This document shows, one piece after another, positions 1 to 9,434 of a stretch of DNA of 64,000 bases. Position 1 is the first letter of the stretch; each line of letters starts with the position of its first letter. The notes below the pieces were generated by a model. It was not told where the DNA came from. It saw only the letters and a program-made list of their open reading frames with translations, and ran no database searches. The stretch covers positions 2,852,001 through 2,916,000 of the forward strand of contig NZ_CP081848.1 in assembly GCF_018982885.2 (NCBI RefSeq). Reading direction: 5' to 3'. The translations under genes were made by a program, and so were the position numbers. This DNA comes from Polymorphobacter megasporae. GTDB taxonomy: Bacteria > Pseudomonadota > Alphaproteobacteria > Sphingomonadales > Sphingomonadaceae.

Positions 1-126
1 AAGGGTGCAACCGTTCTCGGCACTGGCGAGCCGCGGATCGGTGCCCACGGCGTGCCGGTAATCTTCGTCCACCCGCGCGACATGGGCGGGGTGCTGGTCG
101 AACTGATGGCGGAGCCGGTTCATTGA
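1..126 (+). CDS. mce: Methylmalonyl-CoA epimerase, C-terminal fragment
   Basis: The first 41 codons read in frame from base 1 to the TGA at 124-126 and form the end of a vicinal-oxygen-chelate fold protein. The stretch GEPRIGAHGVPVIFVHP followed by GGVLVELMAEP is the typical end of alphaproteobacterial methylmalonyl-CoA epimerase, where the late Glu of the VELM segment is a metal ligand. The enzyme interconverts the R and S forms of methylmalonyl-CoA in propionate catabolism. The start and most of the gene lie outside the window. The stop overlaps the TTG start of the next gene by four bases (TTGA), so the two are probably co-transcribed. The assignment rests on a short fragment. Confidence 0.75.
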   Translation, partial: KGATVLGTGEPRIGAHGVPVIFVHPRDMGGVLVELMAEPVH

Positions 127-1154
127 ACCGCGCCCTGATCGCCGTGGTCGCGGCGCTGGCCCCGATCGTGATCGCCGCGGCGCCGGTCGACTTCACCGTT
201 CCCGCGAGCGTCCCCGTGGAGCACCTCCGTGTCCGCCAATTCGATTTTTCCGGCGGGCGGTCGGCCCCGCTCAAGCTCGGCTACCGGACGCTCGGCAGCC
301 CGCATAAGGGACCCGACGGCAGTATCGACAACGCCGTCGTCCTGCTCCACGGCACCGGCGGATCGGGGGCGGCGTTCCTCGGCCCGAAAGCGGGACTGTT
401 ATTCGGACCGGGTGCACCATTCGACATCACGCGGACCTATGTCATCCTTCCCGACACGATCGGCATCGGCTCGTCGACCAAGCCGAGCGACAGTCTCGGG
501 GTCAATTTTCCGCATTACGACTATGGCGACATGGTCAAGGGCGTCCGCACGGTCCTCGCCGAACTCAAGGTGACCAAGGTCCGCGCGGTTGTCGGCACGT
601 CGATGGGGGCGATGCTCGGCTGGACGTGGGCAGAGGCGTATCCGAACGAAATCGACACCCTCGTCGCGATGGGCGGATGGCCGACTGCGGTCGCCGGGCG
701 CAACCTCGTCTGGCGTATCGCCGCGCGCGATGCCCTGCTCGTCAGCCCGCTTCCGGGCGGCAGCGGAGCGCGGGTTGCGACGGGAATCATCCTCGTCGCC
801 ACCGTCCCCGCGGCGCTCCTGACCAAGCTCGCCCCTGATGCGCCGACCCTGCAGCATCTGATCGACGCGCGGCTGGACGGTGCGCCCGACTCGGTCGATT
901 TCGCTTTCCAGCTCGACGCCGTGCGGAATTATTCCCCTGCCGCCGGGATCGAGCGGGTGACGGCCAAGGTCGTCGAACTCAACTTCGCCGACGACATCCT
1001 CTATCCGGTGGCCGAGCGCCCGCCGCTGCCCGCGCGCTTCACCCGGATCACGGTGCCAGCATCGGCGGCGACGAGCGGGCATGCGACGCTGGGCGAGCCG
1101 AGCGTGTGGATGCCGCTCGTCGCGCCGGCGCTCAGGGCGGCGTTGGCGCGTTAG
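123..1154 (+). CDS. Exported alpha/beta-fold hydrolase, homoserine-acetyltransferase-like
   Basis: A 343-residue alpha/beta hydrolase. An N-terminal hydrophobic stretch of about 20 residues ending near AAAP looks like a signal peptide, so the protein is probably periplasmic. The oxyanion-type motif HGTGGSG is at residues 76-82, the nucleophile elbow GTSMGAM carries Ser160, and the likely remaining triad members are Asp290 or Asp291 (FADDILYP) and His320 (SGHATLG). The overall layout, including the GWPT segment after the elbow, resembles the MetX/homoserine O-acetyltransferase branch, but the export signal and the missing methionine context argue against a biosynthetic role. The substrate is unknown. 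The start is TTG, overlapping the upstream stop. Confidence 0.75.
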   Translation: MNRALIAVVAALAPIVIAAAPVDFTVPASVPVEHLRVRQFDFSGGRSAPLKLGYRTLGSPHKGPDGSIDNAVVLLHGTGGSGAAFLGPKAGLLFGPGAPFDITRTYVILPDTIGIGSSTKPSDSLGVNFPHYDYGDMVKGVRTVLAELKVTKVRAVVGTSMGAMLGWTWAEAYPNEIDTLVAMGGWPTAVAGRNLVWRIAARDALLVSPLPGGSGARVATGIILVATVPAALLTKLAPDAPTLQHLIDARLDGAPDSVDFAFQLDAVRNYSPAAGIERVTAKVVELNFADDILYPVAERPPLPARFTRITVPASAATSGHATLGEPSVWMPLVAPALRAALAR

Positions 1155-1221
1155 GTGGGAATGACGCAGACGGACATTTTATCGCTGACCGGCGTCGGAG
1201 TGCAGGACGCCAGCAACGTGC

Positions 1222-1243
1222 CCCTCCCCTCGGAAGGGGAGGG
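1222..1243. repeat. Short perfect palindrome (9-bp stem)
   Basis: CCCTCCCCT at 1222-1230 and AGGGGAGGG at 1235-1243 are perfect inverted repeats around a CGGA loop. It lies between the hydrolase and the acetyltransferase, inside an open frame that would otherwise extend the acetyltransferase N-terminus. Elements of this look are common dispersed intergenic repeats in GC-rich proteobacteria. There is no T-run after it, so a rho-independent terminator is unlikely. Confidence 0.6.
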
Positions 1244-1298
1244 AAGGCAGGCCCGGCCCGATCCGGCGATCGATCTCCCTCCGGCGCTTCGCGCCCCA

Positions 1299-1826
1299 AT
1301 GGATGTCTCCGCCGCTACCACCGCCGACACGCCCGACATCGACTCGCTGCTCGACGCCGCCTTCGGCCCCGGCCGCCACGCCCGTACCGCGTCGCTCCTC
1401 CGCGCAGGGGCCGAGCCGATCGCCGGGGTCAGCCTAGTTGCGCGCGACGGCGGGCGGCTTCTCGGGTCGATCCAATACTGGCCGATCGAACTCGTCACCG
1501 GCGACGCCGTGACACCGCTGACTCTGCTTGGCCCGGTCGCGGTGGCGGCAGACGCCCGCACGCTCGGGCTTGGGCGGAGATTGCTTGCGGCGTCGCTTGC
1601 GGTCGCCGAGGCGCATGGCTTCGATCCGATCCTGTTGATCGGCGACGCGAGCTATTACGGGCCGTTCGGATTCGACGCCGCCGCCACCGGGGACTGGCAG
1701 CTGCCGGGCCCTGTCGACCGGCACCGGCTGCTCCTCCGCCAGACCGGCTCGATCGTCCTGCCGAAGATCGCCACCGTCCGCGCGGTCAACGCCTCGGCGC
1801 TCGCGGCTCCGGGGATGAGTGCGTGA
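1299..1826 (+). CDS. GNAT-family N-acetyltransferase
   Basis: A 175-residue single-domain protein of the GNAT fold, closest in style to the YhbS group. The central stretch LGPVAVAADARTLGLGRRLL is the acetyl-CoA pyrophosphate-binding motif A (Q/RxxGxG/A type), followed by an alpha helix and GDASYYGPFGF, typical of this group. The reading frame stays open back to GTG 1155, but the extra 48 residues cross a palindromic repeat and read as low-complexity sequence, so the ATG at 1299, directly ahead of the conserved fold, is preferred. No strong ribosome binding site marks either start. The substrate is not predictable. Confidence 0.7.
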   Translation: MDVSAATTADTPDIDSLLDAAFGPGRHARTASLLRAGAEPIAGVSLVARDGGRLLGSIQYWPIELVTGDAVTPLTLLGPVAVAADARTLGLGRRLLAASLAVAEAHGFDPILLIGDASYYGPFGFDAAATGDWQLPGPVDRHRLLLRQTGSIVLPKIATVRAVNASALAAPGMSA

Positions 1827-1909
1827 TGCTGCCGGGTTGAGCCGCGACATCGACCGGACTCGTTCAAAGCGCCGCCGCCGACTATAGCCGTTTCGCAACA
1901 GGATAATCG

Positions 1910-2458
1910 ATGCCGACCGAAACCGCTCCGACGCTCGCCGAGATCGCGACCCTGCTCTGCGAGCGCAAGCTCCCGCCGGTCGATCAATGGCATCCGGCGC
2001 ATTGTGGCGACAGCGACATGCGGATCGCCGCCGACGGGACTTGGTTTCACGGCGGCACGCCGATCGGTCGCCCCGAACTCGTCCGGCTGTTCTCGACGAT
2101 TTTGCGGCGCGAGGCCGATGGCGGGTACGTCCTCGTCACCCCCGGCGAGAAGCTCGATATCGTCGTCGACGACGCGCCGTTCGTCGCGGTCGCAGTGACG
2201 AGCGAAGGCGAGGGGATGTCGCGCCAGCTCGCCTTCCGCCTCAACACCGGCGACCATGTCGTTGCCGGGCCTGACAATTTGCTCCGCGTCGAGACCGCCG
2301 ACGATGGCACCCCGCGCCCGTATGTCCACATCCGCGGCGGTCTCGACGCGCTGGTCAACCGAGCAACGTTCTACGAACTCGCCGACTGGGCGATCGCCGA
2401 GGATGCGGCTCCGCCCGGCCTGTGGAGCGGCGGCGTCTTCTTTCCGTTCGCCGCATGA
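1910..2458 (+). CDS. DUF1285 domain protein
   Basis: A 182-residue cytoplasmic protein with no signal or membrane segment. The run DMRIAADGTWFHGGTPIGR, then LVRLFSTILRRE and DGGYVLVTPGEKLDI, is the hallmark of the DUF1285 family, widespread in alphaproteobacteria. The function is not established. The family is often found next to the CoA pyrophosphatase and CCA nucleotidyltransferase genes, as here: its TGA overlaps the ATG of the Nudix gene (ATGA at 2455-2458), so the three form an operon. The start is ATG 1910, after an AGGATAA stretch. Confidence 0.8.
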   Translation: MPTETAPTLAEIATLLCERKLPPVDQWHPAHCGDSDMRIAADGTWFHGGTPIGRPELVRLFSTILRREADGGYVLVTPGEKLDIVVDDAPFVAVAVTSEGEGMSRQLAFRLNTGDHVVAGPDNLLRVETADDGTPRPYVHIRGGLDALVNRATFYELADWAIAEDAAPPGLWSGGVFFPFAA

Positions 2459-3039
2459 CGCTGCGCGAGCGGCTCGCCCGCGCGACCGGACCGGGTGAGG
2501 GGAGGCGCGGCGACTGGGACTTTCCCGGCAACGAGCACGAGGCTCCGGTGGCGCTGACTCCGGCGGCGGTGCTGATCGGCGTCGTCACCCATGATCGTCC
2601 GACGATCCTGCTGACCCGGCGCACCGACACGTTGCGCCGCCATGCGGGCCAGGTCGCATTCCCCGGTGGGCGGATCGACCCCGAAGACGCCGACCCGACC
2701 GCCGCCGCGCTGCGTGAAGCGCACGAGGAGGTCGCGCTGCCGCCGCATGCGGTCGATGTCGTCGGCGTGACCGACCCCTATTCGACAGGGACGGGGTATC
2801 ACATCGTTCCCGTCATTGGGCTGATCGCGCCGAACCTGCCGCTCGTCCCCGCCGCCGATGAAGTCGCGTCGATCTTCGAGGTGCCGCTCGATTTCGTCCT
2901 CGATCCGGTCAATCATCAGCTGCGCCAGACCGAATGGCAGGGGCGGCTGCGATCATATTATGTCATTACGTGGGAGACGCACGAGATCTGGGGGGCGACT
3001 GCAGCGATGATCGTCAACCTGTCGCGACGGCTGGCATGA
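2455..3039 (+). CDS. CoA pyrophosphatase (Nudix hydrolase)
   Basis: A 194-residue Nudix enzyme. The segment LRRHAGQVAFPGGRID (about residues 60-75) is the NuCoA signature just ahead of the Nudix box, which continues through ALREAHEEVAL with the metal-binding REAHEE residues near 87-92. Enzymes of this type split coenzyme A and acyl-CoAs into phosphopantetheines and 3',5'-ADP. An in-frame GTG at 2422 exists, but the ATG at 2455 gives the standard family N-terminus and a translationally coupled ATGA overlap with the DUF1285 gene. One base separates it from the GTG start of the CCA transferase frame. Confidence 0.85.
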   Translation: MTLRERLARATGPGEGRRGDWDFPGNEHEAPVALTPAAVLIGVVTHDRPTILLTRRTDTLRRHAGQVAFPGGRIDPEDADPTAAALREAHEEVALPPHAVDVVGVTDPYSTGTGYHIVPVIGLIAPNLPLVPAADEVASIFEVPLDFVLDPVNHQLRQTEWQGRLRSYYVITWETHEIWGATAAMIVNLSRRLA

Positions 3040-3040
3040 A

Positions 3041-4213
3041 GTGGCCAGCATGAAGCTGGGGCCGCAGCCGTGGCTCGCCGGCAAGGGCGCGCGCGCGATC
3101 GCTGCCGCGCTCGACGTCGACGGCGGGTCGACCCGGCTGGTCGGCGGCGCGGTTCGTGACAGCCTGCTCGGGTTGAAGGTCAACGACATCGATTTCGCGA
3201 CGGTGTTCGAGCCCGCCGAAGTCGTCGCCCGGCTGGAGGGGGCAGGGCTCAAGGCGGTTCCGACCGGCATCGCCCACGGCACAATCACCGCGGTCGCCAA
3301 CGGCTTCTATGCCGAGGTGACGACGCTGCGTCGCGACGTCGCGACCGACGGCCGGCATGCGACGGTCGCCTTCACCGCCGATTGGCGCGCCGATGCCGCG
3401 CGCCGCGACTTCACGATCAACGCGCTCTACGCCAACCCGGTCAGCGGCGAGATCGACGATTTCTTTGGCGGGGTCGACGATCTTGCGGCGCGGCGGGTCC
3501 GCTTCATCGGCGTCGCACTCGACCGCATCGCCGAGGACCATCTGCGCATCCTCCGCTTCTTCCGCTTCTCGGCGCGCTTCGCCACGACGATCGACCCCGA
3601 CGGGCTGGCGGCTTGTATCGCGCGCGCCAACGACCTGATGGCCCTGTCGCGGGAGCGGGTTCGCGATGAATTAGCGAAGCTGCTTGTGACCGATGATCCG
3701 GCGCCGACGCTCGCGGTAATGCTCGATCACGGCATTCTTGCGCCGGTTCTGCCCGAAATCGACCGTGGCCTAATTGCGCATCTCAGTCGCGTCCGTGCGG
3801 GTGAGGGTGCGGCCGGTGTGCGGGCGGGGTTCGCACGGCGTCTGGCGGCACTATTGCCGGTTGATGCGGCGCTCCTCGACGATCTCGCGACGCGGCTGCG
3901 GCTGTCGAAGGTCGAGCGCCGGCGTCTGGTGCTGACCGCCGACCGGGGCAGAAGCCTTGGCGAAATGGCGTATCGCGACGGCATCGAGAGCGCGATCGAT
4001 CGCGGCATCCTGTCGGATAACAAAGACTTGCCGGACTTCATTGCGGCATGGTCGAAACCCGTGCTGCCGGTTTCGGGACGCCACCTGATCGCGCGTGGAC
4101 TGCCACCCGGCCCGGAAGTCAGCCGCCGCCTCGGCGAAGTCGAGCGCGAATGGATCGCCGCCGGCTTCCCCGCCGACATCGACCCCATCGTTTCCAGGGT
4201 GTTAGCGGCTTAA
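3041..4213 (+). CDS. cca: CCA tRNA nucleotidyltransferase / poly(A) polymerase family
   Basis: A 390-residue class II nucleotidyltransferase that adds or repairs the 3' CCA end of tRNAs. The nucleotidyltransferase motif GGAVRD is at about residues 35-40, and the metal-binding NDIDFAT follows near 48-54. The RRDFTINALYANP segment and the RILRFFRFSARF segment are the conserved RNA-binding and neck motifs of the family. The start may be GTG 3041 or ATG 3050; both give almost the same protein. It is the last gene of the DUF1285 operon and converges on parC, with a 4-bp overlap of stop codons at 4210-4213. Confidence 0.9.
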   Translation: MASMKLGPQPWLAGKGARAIAAALDVDGGSTRLVGGAVRDSLLGLKVNDIDFATVFEPAEVVARLEGAGLKAVPTGIAHGTITAVANGFYAEVTTLRRDVATDGRHATVAFTADWRADAARRDFTINALYANPVSGEIDDFFGGVDDLAARRVRFIGVALDRIAEDHLRILRFFRFSARFATTIDPDGLAACIARANDLMALSRERVRDELAKLLVTDDPAPTLAVMLDHGILAPVLPEIDRGLIAHLSRVRAGEGAAGVRAGFARRLAALLPVDAALLDDLATRLRLSKVERRRLVLTADRGRSLGEMAYRDGIESAIDRGILSDNKDLPDFIAAWSKPVLPVSGRHLIARGLPPGPEVSRRLGEVEREWIAAGFPADIDPIVSRVLAA

Positions 4214-6444
4214 GCGAACTTGTTGTCGCGCGGGAAACCCACCGGCGGCATCCGCCCGGTCCCGCCGCGCGGCCCGACCCACGGCCCGACATCGGCCTCG
4301 GTCCGCGTCCGCGTCCCCGATCCGCCCATCGCCCACGACAGGCCGTCGGCACGCTTGAAGCTGGTAATGTCGGCGACCCCGCCATCGCGGTATTTCTGCA
4401 GCGCCACGCCTTGTCCCCGCGCCATCACCGGGACATCGTCGAGCTTTATAATCAACAGCTTGCGGTTCTCGCCGACGACGCCGAGGTGATCGTCGTCGGC
4501 CGGGATCGGCCGCACGATCTTGAGGCTCGCGCCGGCACGCGGCGTCATCACCTGGCGCCCTTTCCGTGTCTCCGCGAGCAAATCGTCCCCGCCCACGACG
4601 AACCCGCGCCCATCCGATGCCGCGAGCAACAGTCGCTCGCCCGCCCGGTGGACGAACAGCGCGACGATCGCCGCCGCGCCGTCGAGGTCGATCATCAGCC
4701 GCACGGGCTCGCCGAAGCCTCGCCCGCCGGGTAGGCGATCTGCGCCAAGTGTATAGAATCGCCCGGTTGCTGCTGCGATGACGATGCGGTCGGTGGTGTG
4801 GGCGTGGAAGGCGAAGGCGGGACCATCGCCCTCCTTGAACTTCAGCAGGTCTGGCGCGGTAAGGTCGACGTGACCCTTCATCGCGCGGATCCAGCCCTTC
4901 GCCGAAACGATCACCGTCAGCGGCTCGCGGTCGATCATCGCCTCGAGCGGGATCATCGTCACCACCGGCGCCGTGCCGATCTCGGTCCGCCGCGCTCCAA
5001 GCGCAGTCTCGGGGCCGTAGCGCGTCCGCAGCTTGGCGAGGTCGTCGCGGAGGCGCTTCGCCTGCGCCTGGGGGCTGTCGAGCAGCGCACGCAGCTTGCT
5101 AGCTTCCGCCGTCAACGCCTTGTGTTCCTTGGTGATCTCGATCTCTTCGAGCCGCCGCAGCGCGCGCAGCCGGAGGTTGAGGATTGCCTCGGCCTGCCGC
5201 TCATTGAGACCGAACCGCCGGATCAACTCGGCCTTCGGCTCATCCTCCTCGCGGATGATGCGGATCACCTCGTCGATCGACAGATATGCCTTGAGATAGC
5301 CGTCGAGGAGTTCGAGGCGGTCGTCGATCTTCGTCAGCCGGAAGGTCGTGCGATTGGCGGTGACTTCGATCTGGTGGTCGAGATACGCCTGGAGCACGGC
5401 CTTCAATGGCATCACCCGGGGGACGTGATCGCGGTCGAGCACGTTGAGATTCAACGGAAACCGCGTCTCGAGGTCGGTCAGCTTGAACAGGCTTTCCATC
5501 AAAACGCCGGGGTCGACGTTGCGCGAGCGCGGCTCGAGGACCAGGCGGATCGCGGTGTCGGACTCGTCGCGGACGTCGGCGAGGATCGGCAATTTCTTGT
5601 CGTTGATCAGCGCGGCGATGTCCTCGATCAGCTTGCCCTTCTGGACCTGATACGGGATTTCGGTGACCGCGATGACCCACGTCCCGTTGCCCGCGGGTTC
5701 GACCGACCAGCGCGCGCGCAGGCGGAAACTGCCGCGACCGGTGGCATAGGCCTGGGTGATCGCTGACGCCGGCTCGACCACGACGCCGCCGGTCGGGAAG
5801 TCGGGACCCTTGAGGTGCTGCATTAGGTCGTCGATGGAAGCGTCGGGATTATCGAGGAGCACCGTGGCTGCATCGGCGATCTCGGCGACGTTATGCGGCG
5901 GGATCGACGTCGCCATGCCGACCGCGATGCCGCTCGCGCCGTTCGCCAGCAGGTTGGGGAAGGCGGCCGGGAAGACCTCGGGCTCCTCCTCCTCGCCGTT
6001 ATACGTCTCGCGGAAGGCGACGCTGTTTTCGTCGAGGCCGTCCATCAGGTCGGCGGCGGCGATCGTCAGCCGCGCCTCGGTGTAGCGCATCGCTGCAGCG
6101 TTATCGCCGTCGATGTTGCCGAAATTGCCTTGCCCGTCGATCAGCGGGTAGCGGAGCGCGAACGACTGGCTGAGCCGCACCAGCGCGTCATAGATCGAGG
6201 CATCGCCGTGCGGATGGTATTTGCCCATCACGTCGCCGACGATCCGCGCGCATTTCTTGTAGCCGGTCGCCGGATCGAGCTTGAGCAGCCGCATCCCCCA
6301 CAGGATGCGCCGGTGGACCGGCTTGAGCCCGTCGCGGACATCGGGGAGCGACCGCGCGGTGATCGTCGACAGCGCGTAGACGAGGTAGCGTTCGCTCAGC
6401 GCATCGGCGAACGGCGTATCGAGAATTCTTGGGTCTTCGAGCAT
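4210..6444 (-). CDS. parC: DNA topoisomerase IV subunit A
   Basis: A 744-residue type IIA topoisomerase A subunit. The N-terminal DNA breakage domain has the quinolone-pocket segment [15 protein letters not shown] (residues 75-89) and the catalytic tyrosine Tyr121 in MRYTEARLT. The length and the degenerate C-terminal propeller, lacking an obvious GyrA-box (QRRGGKG), fit ParC rather than GyrA. With ParE it decatenates daughter chromosomes. The residue at the position that is Ser in E. coli ParC (Ser80) is Ala82 here, which I believe is common in alphaproteobacteria. It is transcribed alone, convergent with cca. Confidence 0.92.
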   Translation of the reverse strand: MLEDPRILDTPFADALSERYLVYALSTITARSLPDVRDGLKPVHRRILWGMRLLKLDPATGYKKCARIVGDVMGKYHPHGDASIYDALVRLSQSFALRYPLIDGQGNFGNIDGDNAAAMRYTEARLTIAAADLMDGLDENSVAFRETYNGEEEEPEVFPAAFPNLLANGASGIAVGMATSIPPHNVAEIADAATVLLDNPDASIDDLMQHLKGPDFPTGGVVVEPASAITQAYATGRGSFRLRARWSVEPAGNGTWVIAVTEIPYQVQKGKLIEDIAALINDKKLPILADVRDESDTAIRLVLEPRSRNVDPGVLMESLFKLTDLETRFPLNLNVLDRDHVPRVMPLKAVLQAYLDHQIEVTANRTTFRLTKIDDRLELLDGYLKAYLSIDEVIRIIREEDEPKAELIRRFGLNERQAEAILNLRLRALRRLEEIEITKEHKALTAEASKLRALLDSPQAQAKRLRDDLAKLRTRYGPETALGARRTEIGTAPVVTMIPLEAMIDREPLTVIVSAKGWIRAMKGHVDLTAPDLLKFKEGDGPAFAFHAHTTDRIVIAAATGRFYTLGADRLPGGRGFGEPVRLMIDLDGAAAIVALFVHRAGERLLLAASDGRGFVVGGDDLLAETRKGRQVMTPRAGASLKIVRPIPADDDHLGVVGENRKLLIIKLDDVPVMARGQGVALQKYRDGGVADITSFKRADGLSWAMGGSGTRTRTEADVGPWVGPRGGTGRMPPVGFPRDNKFA

Positions 6445-6498
6445 GGCGTGAGCGATACGGGTTCGCTCGCGCCATGGCTAGAGTTTGGGTCTCGGGCG

Positions 6499-7794
6499 TC
6501 AGAACCGCAGCGAAATGCTCGACGCGATCTCGTTGGCGTGGCCCTGGTTGGTCGACAGCGTGTTGATCGTCGTCACCGCAGGGCTCCCGGCGAACAGTGG
6601 GTCGGTCCGATTGACCGCTTCGCTCTTCACGAAGATGTGCGCATACGACATGTTGACCGCGACCGCCTTGGTCAGATGCGCGGTGACGCCGGTCGTCGCC
6701 CAGATCCGGTCACCGTCGGGAACGCGGGTCGTGCGGTAGGCGTCGCGGGTCGGCGTCTGGTCGTACATCGTGCCCGCGCGGAGCGTCAGCTTCGGCGATA
6801 GCGCATATTCGGCGCCGGCGCTGACGCTATACGTGTCGCGATAGTTCTGCGCGCTCGATAGGAAGGTAACACCGGTCGGCGTATTGACGTTGATGTCCTT
6901 GAAACGGCTCCACTTATAGAAGCTGCCCCCGGCGAGGAGGCGCAGCTTGCCGGTGCCGAATGTCGCGCCGACGCTGGCGATGTCGGGGGTGCTGAGCGGG
7001 GCAAAACCGCGCGTGCCGCCGTTGCTCGCCGCGAGCGGGCCGAGCAGGCCGCTGATCGCCGCGACGCCCGAGAGCTGATGGTCGATGTGGCTGCGGTAAT
7101 GCGCGCCGAGCCGGACCGCGCCGAGGTCGACGCTGACGCCGGCATTCCAGCCGAACGCCATGTCCTGCCCACGGATCTCAAGCAGGCCGTCGGGGAGGAG
7201 CGGCGAGACGTTGGGCAATGCGCTCGACAGCTTCGCGGTCATCCGCTGGATGTCGAAGCCGCCGCCGATCGAGATGCGGTCGGTCAGCTTGTACGCCGCG
7301 GTCGGCTGGATGTTGAGGCTCTCGACGTCGGAGCGGATCGAATCGTAGCGGCCGAACCATCCGTTGTCATAGACCACCTTGACCCCGAACGGCGCGCTGA
7401 TGCCGAGGCCGAGCCACAGCCGCGAGCCCTCGATCTGCGCCGAGAAATAGCCCGACGGGATGATCACCGGCTGGTCGAACGGATTACCGCCGTTGCCGCC
7501 GCCGGTGGGAAAGCTGCCCTGGTTGCCCGCTGCCGAGCGCGTGCTGCCACGGTTGGTCTGGCTCGACTGGACGAACAGCAAATGGCCGCCGGTATCGACG
7601 CTGACACCGGGCAGGTTGGTCATCCCGGCGGGATTGTAGAAGACCGTCGCGGCGGAGTCGGCAGCTGCGGCTTCACCGGCGAACGCACGTCCGACCGCGA
7701 GCGGAGACTGTTCCTGAAGGTAGAAGCCCCCCGCGATCGCAGGGGCGGCACCGCTGGCGGTAACGAGAGCGGCGACGATAAAGCTTCGGTTCAT
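6499..7794 (-). CDS. FadL/OmpP1-type outer membrane transport protein
   Basis: A 431-residue outer membrane beta-barrel. Residues 1-21 are a signal peptide cleaved near AIA-GGFYLQEQS. The N-terminal hatch has the family motif YNPAGMTNL, and GGGFDIQRM and GLGISAPFGVKVVYD are typical of FadL strands. The C-terminus ISLRF ends in Phe with alternating hydrophobic residues, the BAM recognition signal. Family members let long-chain fatty acids or other hydrophobic compounds across the outer membrane. It is a single gene; its start is 72 bases from the recO stop, both on this strand. Confidence 0.88.
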   Translation of the reverse strand: MNRSFIVAALVTASGAAPAIAGGFYLQEQSPLAVGRAFAGEAAAADSAATVFYNPAGMTNLPGVSVDTGGHLLFVQSSQTNRGSTRSAAGNQGSFPTGGGNGGNPFDQPVIIPSGYFSAQIEGSRLWLGLGISAPFGVKVVYDNGWFGRYDSIRSDVESLNIQPTAAYKLTDRISIGGGFDIQRMTAKLSSALPNVSPLLPDGLLEIRGQDMAFGWNAGVSVDLGAVRLGAHYRSHIDHQLSGVAAISGLLGPLAASNGGTRGFAPLSTPDIASVGATFGTGKLRLLAGGSFYKWSRFKDINVNTPTGVTFLSSAQNYRDTYSVSAGAEYALSPKLTLRAGTMYDQTPTRDAYRTTRVPDGDRIWATTGVTAHLTKAVAVNMSYAHIFVKSEAVNRTDPLFAGSPAVTTINTLSTNQGHANEIASSISLRF

Positions 7795-7866
7795 TCAGGG
7801 TCCTTGATCGATCGATAGCCCCCCGGTGCCGCGCTGCTAGACCGCGTTGACCTGTGCGTAAACCCC

Positions 7867-8583
7867 CTACGCCATCCCGACGAAACGCTGACGTGCAGGG
7901 ACGAGGCTGGCGGCTCGCCCGATGAGGACATCGCGTTCGAGAAACCACCCGGTCGTGCGTAGCCCGTCGGCGAGGTCGGCAGCGGTCGCGGGGCCGCTGC
8001 CGAGCAGGAATGCCGGGAGCGGCAGGAGCTTCGTCGCATAGGGCGACCCCGCGCCACGGCTGACTGCTTGCGACGACTTGGGCGAGACGAACGCAAGATC
8101 GGTCGTCGCGCCGGTCGCGACGCACGCCGTCAGGTCGAGGCCGAAGCCGAGTTCGGCGAGGAGCAGCAATTCGTAGCGAACGACGCCGGGTAGCCACTGG
8201 CTTGCGTCTTCGGCGAAGGTCATCGCGTCGAGCAGGCCGTCGAGTGCCACGTACAGCCGGGGGGAGGGGGTCGCCTCGCTCAACGCCGTCGCGGTCAGCG
8301 CGCAAAGCCAGTCGAGCGCGGCTGCCGACACCCGCCCGGTGGCGAGGACGGTCCGCCCGCGGACAAGCTCGACCGCTGCGCTGGCAAGCTGGCTCGCCGC
8401 ACGACCGCGCAGCCGGACTGCAACGCCGTTGCCGGGTTGCAGGACTGGACGCAGCGCGCGCGATCGTCCGCCGGGTACGTAGCCGGCGACCAACCCGCCC
8501 TTTTCAGTAAGAAAGCGGACGACTGCGCCGTGCTCGCCGTGAGGCAGCACCGCGGCGATGATCGCTGGCGTGTCGACGTCCAT
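7867..8583 (-). CDS. recO: DNA repair protein RecO
   Basis: A 238-residue protein with the RecO layout: an N-terminal OB fold containing AAVLPHGEHGAVVRFLTEKGG, and the helical domain with YELLLLAELGFGLDLTACVATG, where family members carry a conserved LLxxLGxxLDLxxC. The zinc-finger Cys residues seen in some RecO proteins are mostly absent here, as in many alphaproteobacteria. RecO loads RecA on SSB-coated DNA together with RecR. The frame stays open to 8634, but ATG 8583 (MDVDTPAIIAAVLPHGE) matches the normal N-terminus. It is divergent from the exported protein at 8718. Confidence 0.88.
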   Translation of the reverse strand: MDVDTPAIIAAVLPHGEHGAVVRFLTEKGGLVAGYVPGGRSRALRPVLQPGNGVAVRLRGRAASQLASAAVELVRGRTVLATGRVSAAALDWLCALTATALSEATPSPRLYVALDGLLDAMTFAEDASQWLPGVVRYELLLLAELGFGLDLTACVATGATTDLAFVSPKSSQAVSRGAGSPYATKLLPLPAFLLGSGPATAADLADGLRTTGWFLERDVLIGRAASLVPARQRFVGMA

Positions 8584-8717
8584 CGTTTCAGCAGATAGGG
8601 GGTCGGGTGACCGTCGGCTATCCTTTGGCGCCACAACAACGGCGGGCTGACCGAGCGGCTTTGCGATTACGGGACGGGCGACTAGGGTCGCGGATGTTCG
8701 GGGGCGCGGGGGCGAGA

Positions 8718-9434
8718 ATGCAGGCAGATTTGCGACTGGCAGCGATGCTGGCGGTGAGTACGAGCGCGGTCGCGGCGGACATTCCGCTCGATGTCGCGCG
8801 TGGGCAGAGCATTCTCGCCGAGGCCCGTGCCGCGTGCGGCGGTCAGGCGTGGGACCGGATTGCCGGCTGGCACGAGCGCGGACGCATCACGATCGCGGGT
8901 CATCCCGAGGGCAGCTACGAAGAGTGGAGCGCGATCACCTCCCTCGCGATGGCAATGCGGACCGAGCCCGGCGGCGCAGCGGTGAGCCATATCGGCACCG
9001 ACGGGACGACGTCGTGGCGCCGGCTGCCTGCGGGCGGCGTCGACGTCGGCTCTGCATCGGGACCGAGCCGGCTCCACCTCCGCGACGCCTATTTGAGCAA
9101 TTTTGCGTATTTCCTTCCCACGCGCTTTCCGGCGGCTGTCGTCGCGGAGGACCCGCGAACCGTTGGCACCACCGTCTACGACGTCGTCACGGTTCGCCCG
9201 GCCGGCAGCGAAGACTTCGCCTTATGGATCGATCGGGCGAGCCACCGGGTCGCGCGGATCGTCGTCGGCAATCAGGTCGCCGAGCTGCGTAACTATCGTA
9301 CCGTGTCGGGGGTCTGCGCGCCGACCCTCGCGATCCAGACCGACGGTAATCCGGCGCACACGACGACGCTCGATATCGACAGCGTCGACACTGCGCCGTT
9401 GTCGCCAGCGGTCTTCGCGGTGCCGCGGCCATGA
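8718..9434 (+). CDS. Exported protein of unknown function
   Basis: A 238-residue protein with a classical signal peptide (MQADLRLAAMLAVSTSAVAA) and otherwise soluble, so periplasmic. The segment ARAACGGQAWDRIAGWHERGRI followed by many short strands recalls the LolA/LolB-like half-barrel seen in several periplasmic proteins, but I do not recognise a named family and no catalytic motif is evident. ATG 8718 is preceded by a G-rich stretch and gives the cleanest signal peptide; ATG 8694 in frame is an alternative. It overlaps the GNAT gene downstream by ATGA, suggesting co-transcription. Confidence 0.6.
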   Translation: MQADLRLAAMLAVSTSAVAADIPLDVARGQSILAEARAACGGQAWDRIAGWHERGRITIAGHPEGSYEEWSAITSLAMAMRTEPGGAAVSHIGTDGTTSWRRLPAGGVDVGSASGPSRLHLRDAYLSNFAYFLPTRFPAAVVAEDPRTVGTTVYDVVTVRPAGSEDFALWIDRASHRVARIVVGNQVAELRNYRTVSGVCAPTLAIQTDGNPAHTTTLDIDSVDTAPLSPAVFAVPRP

